Source: Rhizobium indicum (GTDB lineage Bacteria > Pseudomonadota > Alphaproteobacteria > Rhizobiales > Rhizobiaceae). Taken from it: a stretch of DNA of 64,000 nucleotides. The DNA is taken from the NCBI RefSeq assembly GCF_005862305.2, contig NZ_CP054022.1:248001-312000 (forward strand), read 5' to 3'. The notes under the pieces were generated by a model. It ran no database searches. It had not been told where the DNA came from and was given only the letters and a program-made list of their open reading frames with translations. Positions 63,800 to 64,000 of this stretch are shown one piece after another (position 1 is the stretch's first letter; each line of letters begins with the position of its first letter). Made by a program: the position numbers and the translations under genes.

Positions 63800-64000
63800 C
63801 GGCAACCAGGCCAAGCCGGCCGAAAGGCTGAGCGCTCAGACGCAGGCGATGAACGGCGCGCAATATGTCGCCGGCGTATTGAAGGAAGAGGGCGTCAAGC
63901 AGATCATCGGCTTCCCGGCCAGCGAACTGTTCGATGCGTCTGCCGAACTCGACATTCGCCCTATCATCGCCCGCACGCAACGCGTCGCCGTCAACATTGC
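63792..64000 (+). CDS. thiamine-diphosphate-dependent enzyme (acetolactate synthase-like), 3' end cut off
   Basis: The ATG at 63792 overlaps the deacetylase stop by eight bases and the frame is open to the end of the window; 69 residues are visible. NGAQYVAGVLKEEGVKQIIG followed by FPASEL is the N-terminal pyrimidine-binding region of acetolactate synthase-like enzymes, where the Glu in the strand loop activates the cofactor. In this branch the visible sequence runs to LDIRPIIARTQRVAVNI. It is likely the next step of the operon's pathway, a carboligation or decarboxylation of a 2-oxo acid. Confidence 0.82.
   Translation, partial: MADGNQAKPAERLSAQTQAMNGAQYVAGVLKEEGVKQIIGFPASELFDASAELDIRPIIARTQRVAVNI

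Overview
The window looks like a stretch of accessory genome from a Rhizobium-type alphaproteobacterium (Rhizobiaceae). It is GC-rich and densely packed with catabolic operons, each with its own ABC or MFS transporter and local regulator. It carries a complete erythritol locus of the rhizobial/Brucella type, a gamma-resorcylate locus in the gene order I recall from Rhizobium sp. MTP-10005, and several LigD-type DNA ligase sequences, which rhizobia carry in multiple copies. No rRNA, tRNA, phage, insertion sequence or CRISPR array was seen. A large plasmid or chromid is a reasonable guess for the replicon, but the window itself does not prove it.

Layout. 1-9.1 kb: the end of an Ldh2-family dehydrogenase, an SLC13 permease, a three-domain LigD, and a loose set of small genes (ICMT-like methyltransferase, alpha/beta hydrolase, secreted protein, hypothetical protein). 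9.1-9.6 kb: a graveyard with a frameshifted PRC-barrel fragment and the C-terminal tail of a second ligD, followed by a perfect 18-bp inverted repeat at the promoter of a FadR-type regulator. 9.6-16.0 kb: regulator, D-erythronate dehydrogenase-like denD, and a carbohydrate ABC importer (ATPase, binding protein, two permeases). 16.1-16.8 kb: a small membrane protein and an orphan BrnA-like antitoxin. 17.0-24.2 kb: gamma-resorcylate catabolism (graK and graR on the minus strand, graDAFCBE on the plus strand), with two copies of a TTGCA-N2-TGCAA operator. 24.2-25.5 kb: a second, ligase-domain-only LigD-like protein preceded by what looks like the tail of a Ku gene. 25.6-37.9 kb: erythritol catabolism (eryABCD, eryR, tpiB, rpiB on minus) and uptake (DUF2291, eryEFG on plus). 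38.0-43.3 kb: a second polyol module (DeoR regulator, LyxK-like kinase, GlpD-like dehydrogenase, class II aldolase). 43.7-50.5 kb: sugar 3-epimerase, a two-permease ABC importer and a divergent LacI regulator with clear operators. 50.5-51.4 kb: non-coding, with an orphan terminator and a possible small RNA. 51.4-64.0 kb: a GlxA-type regulator followed by a tightly overlapping operon of uncharacterised function (oligopeptide-type ABC importer, MFS permease, hydantoinase-like amidohydrolase, SDR, epimerase/dehydratase, PuuE-like deacetylase and the start of a thiamine-diphosphate enzyme).

How the genes work together. Erythritol enters through EryEFG, is phosphorylated by EryA, oxidised by EryB, and isomerised by EryC, TpiB (EryH) and RpiB (EryI) to D-erythrose 4-phosphate, which feeds the pentose phosphate pathway. 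Gamma-resorcylate enters through GraK, is decarboxylated by GraF to resorcinol, hydroxylated by GraA with reduced flavin from GraD, ring-opened by GraB and reduced by GraC to 3-oxoadipate. The least understood block is the 52.6-64.0 kb operon, which by enzyme content should open a cyclic amide or ureide, but whose substrate cannot be read from the sequence.
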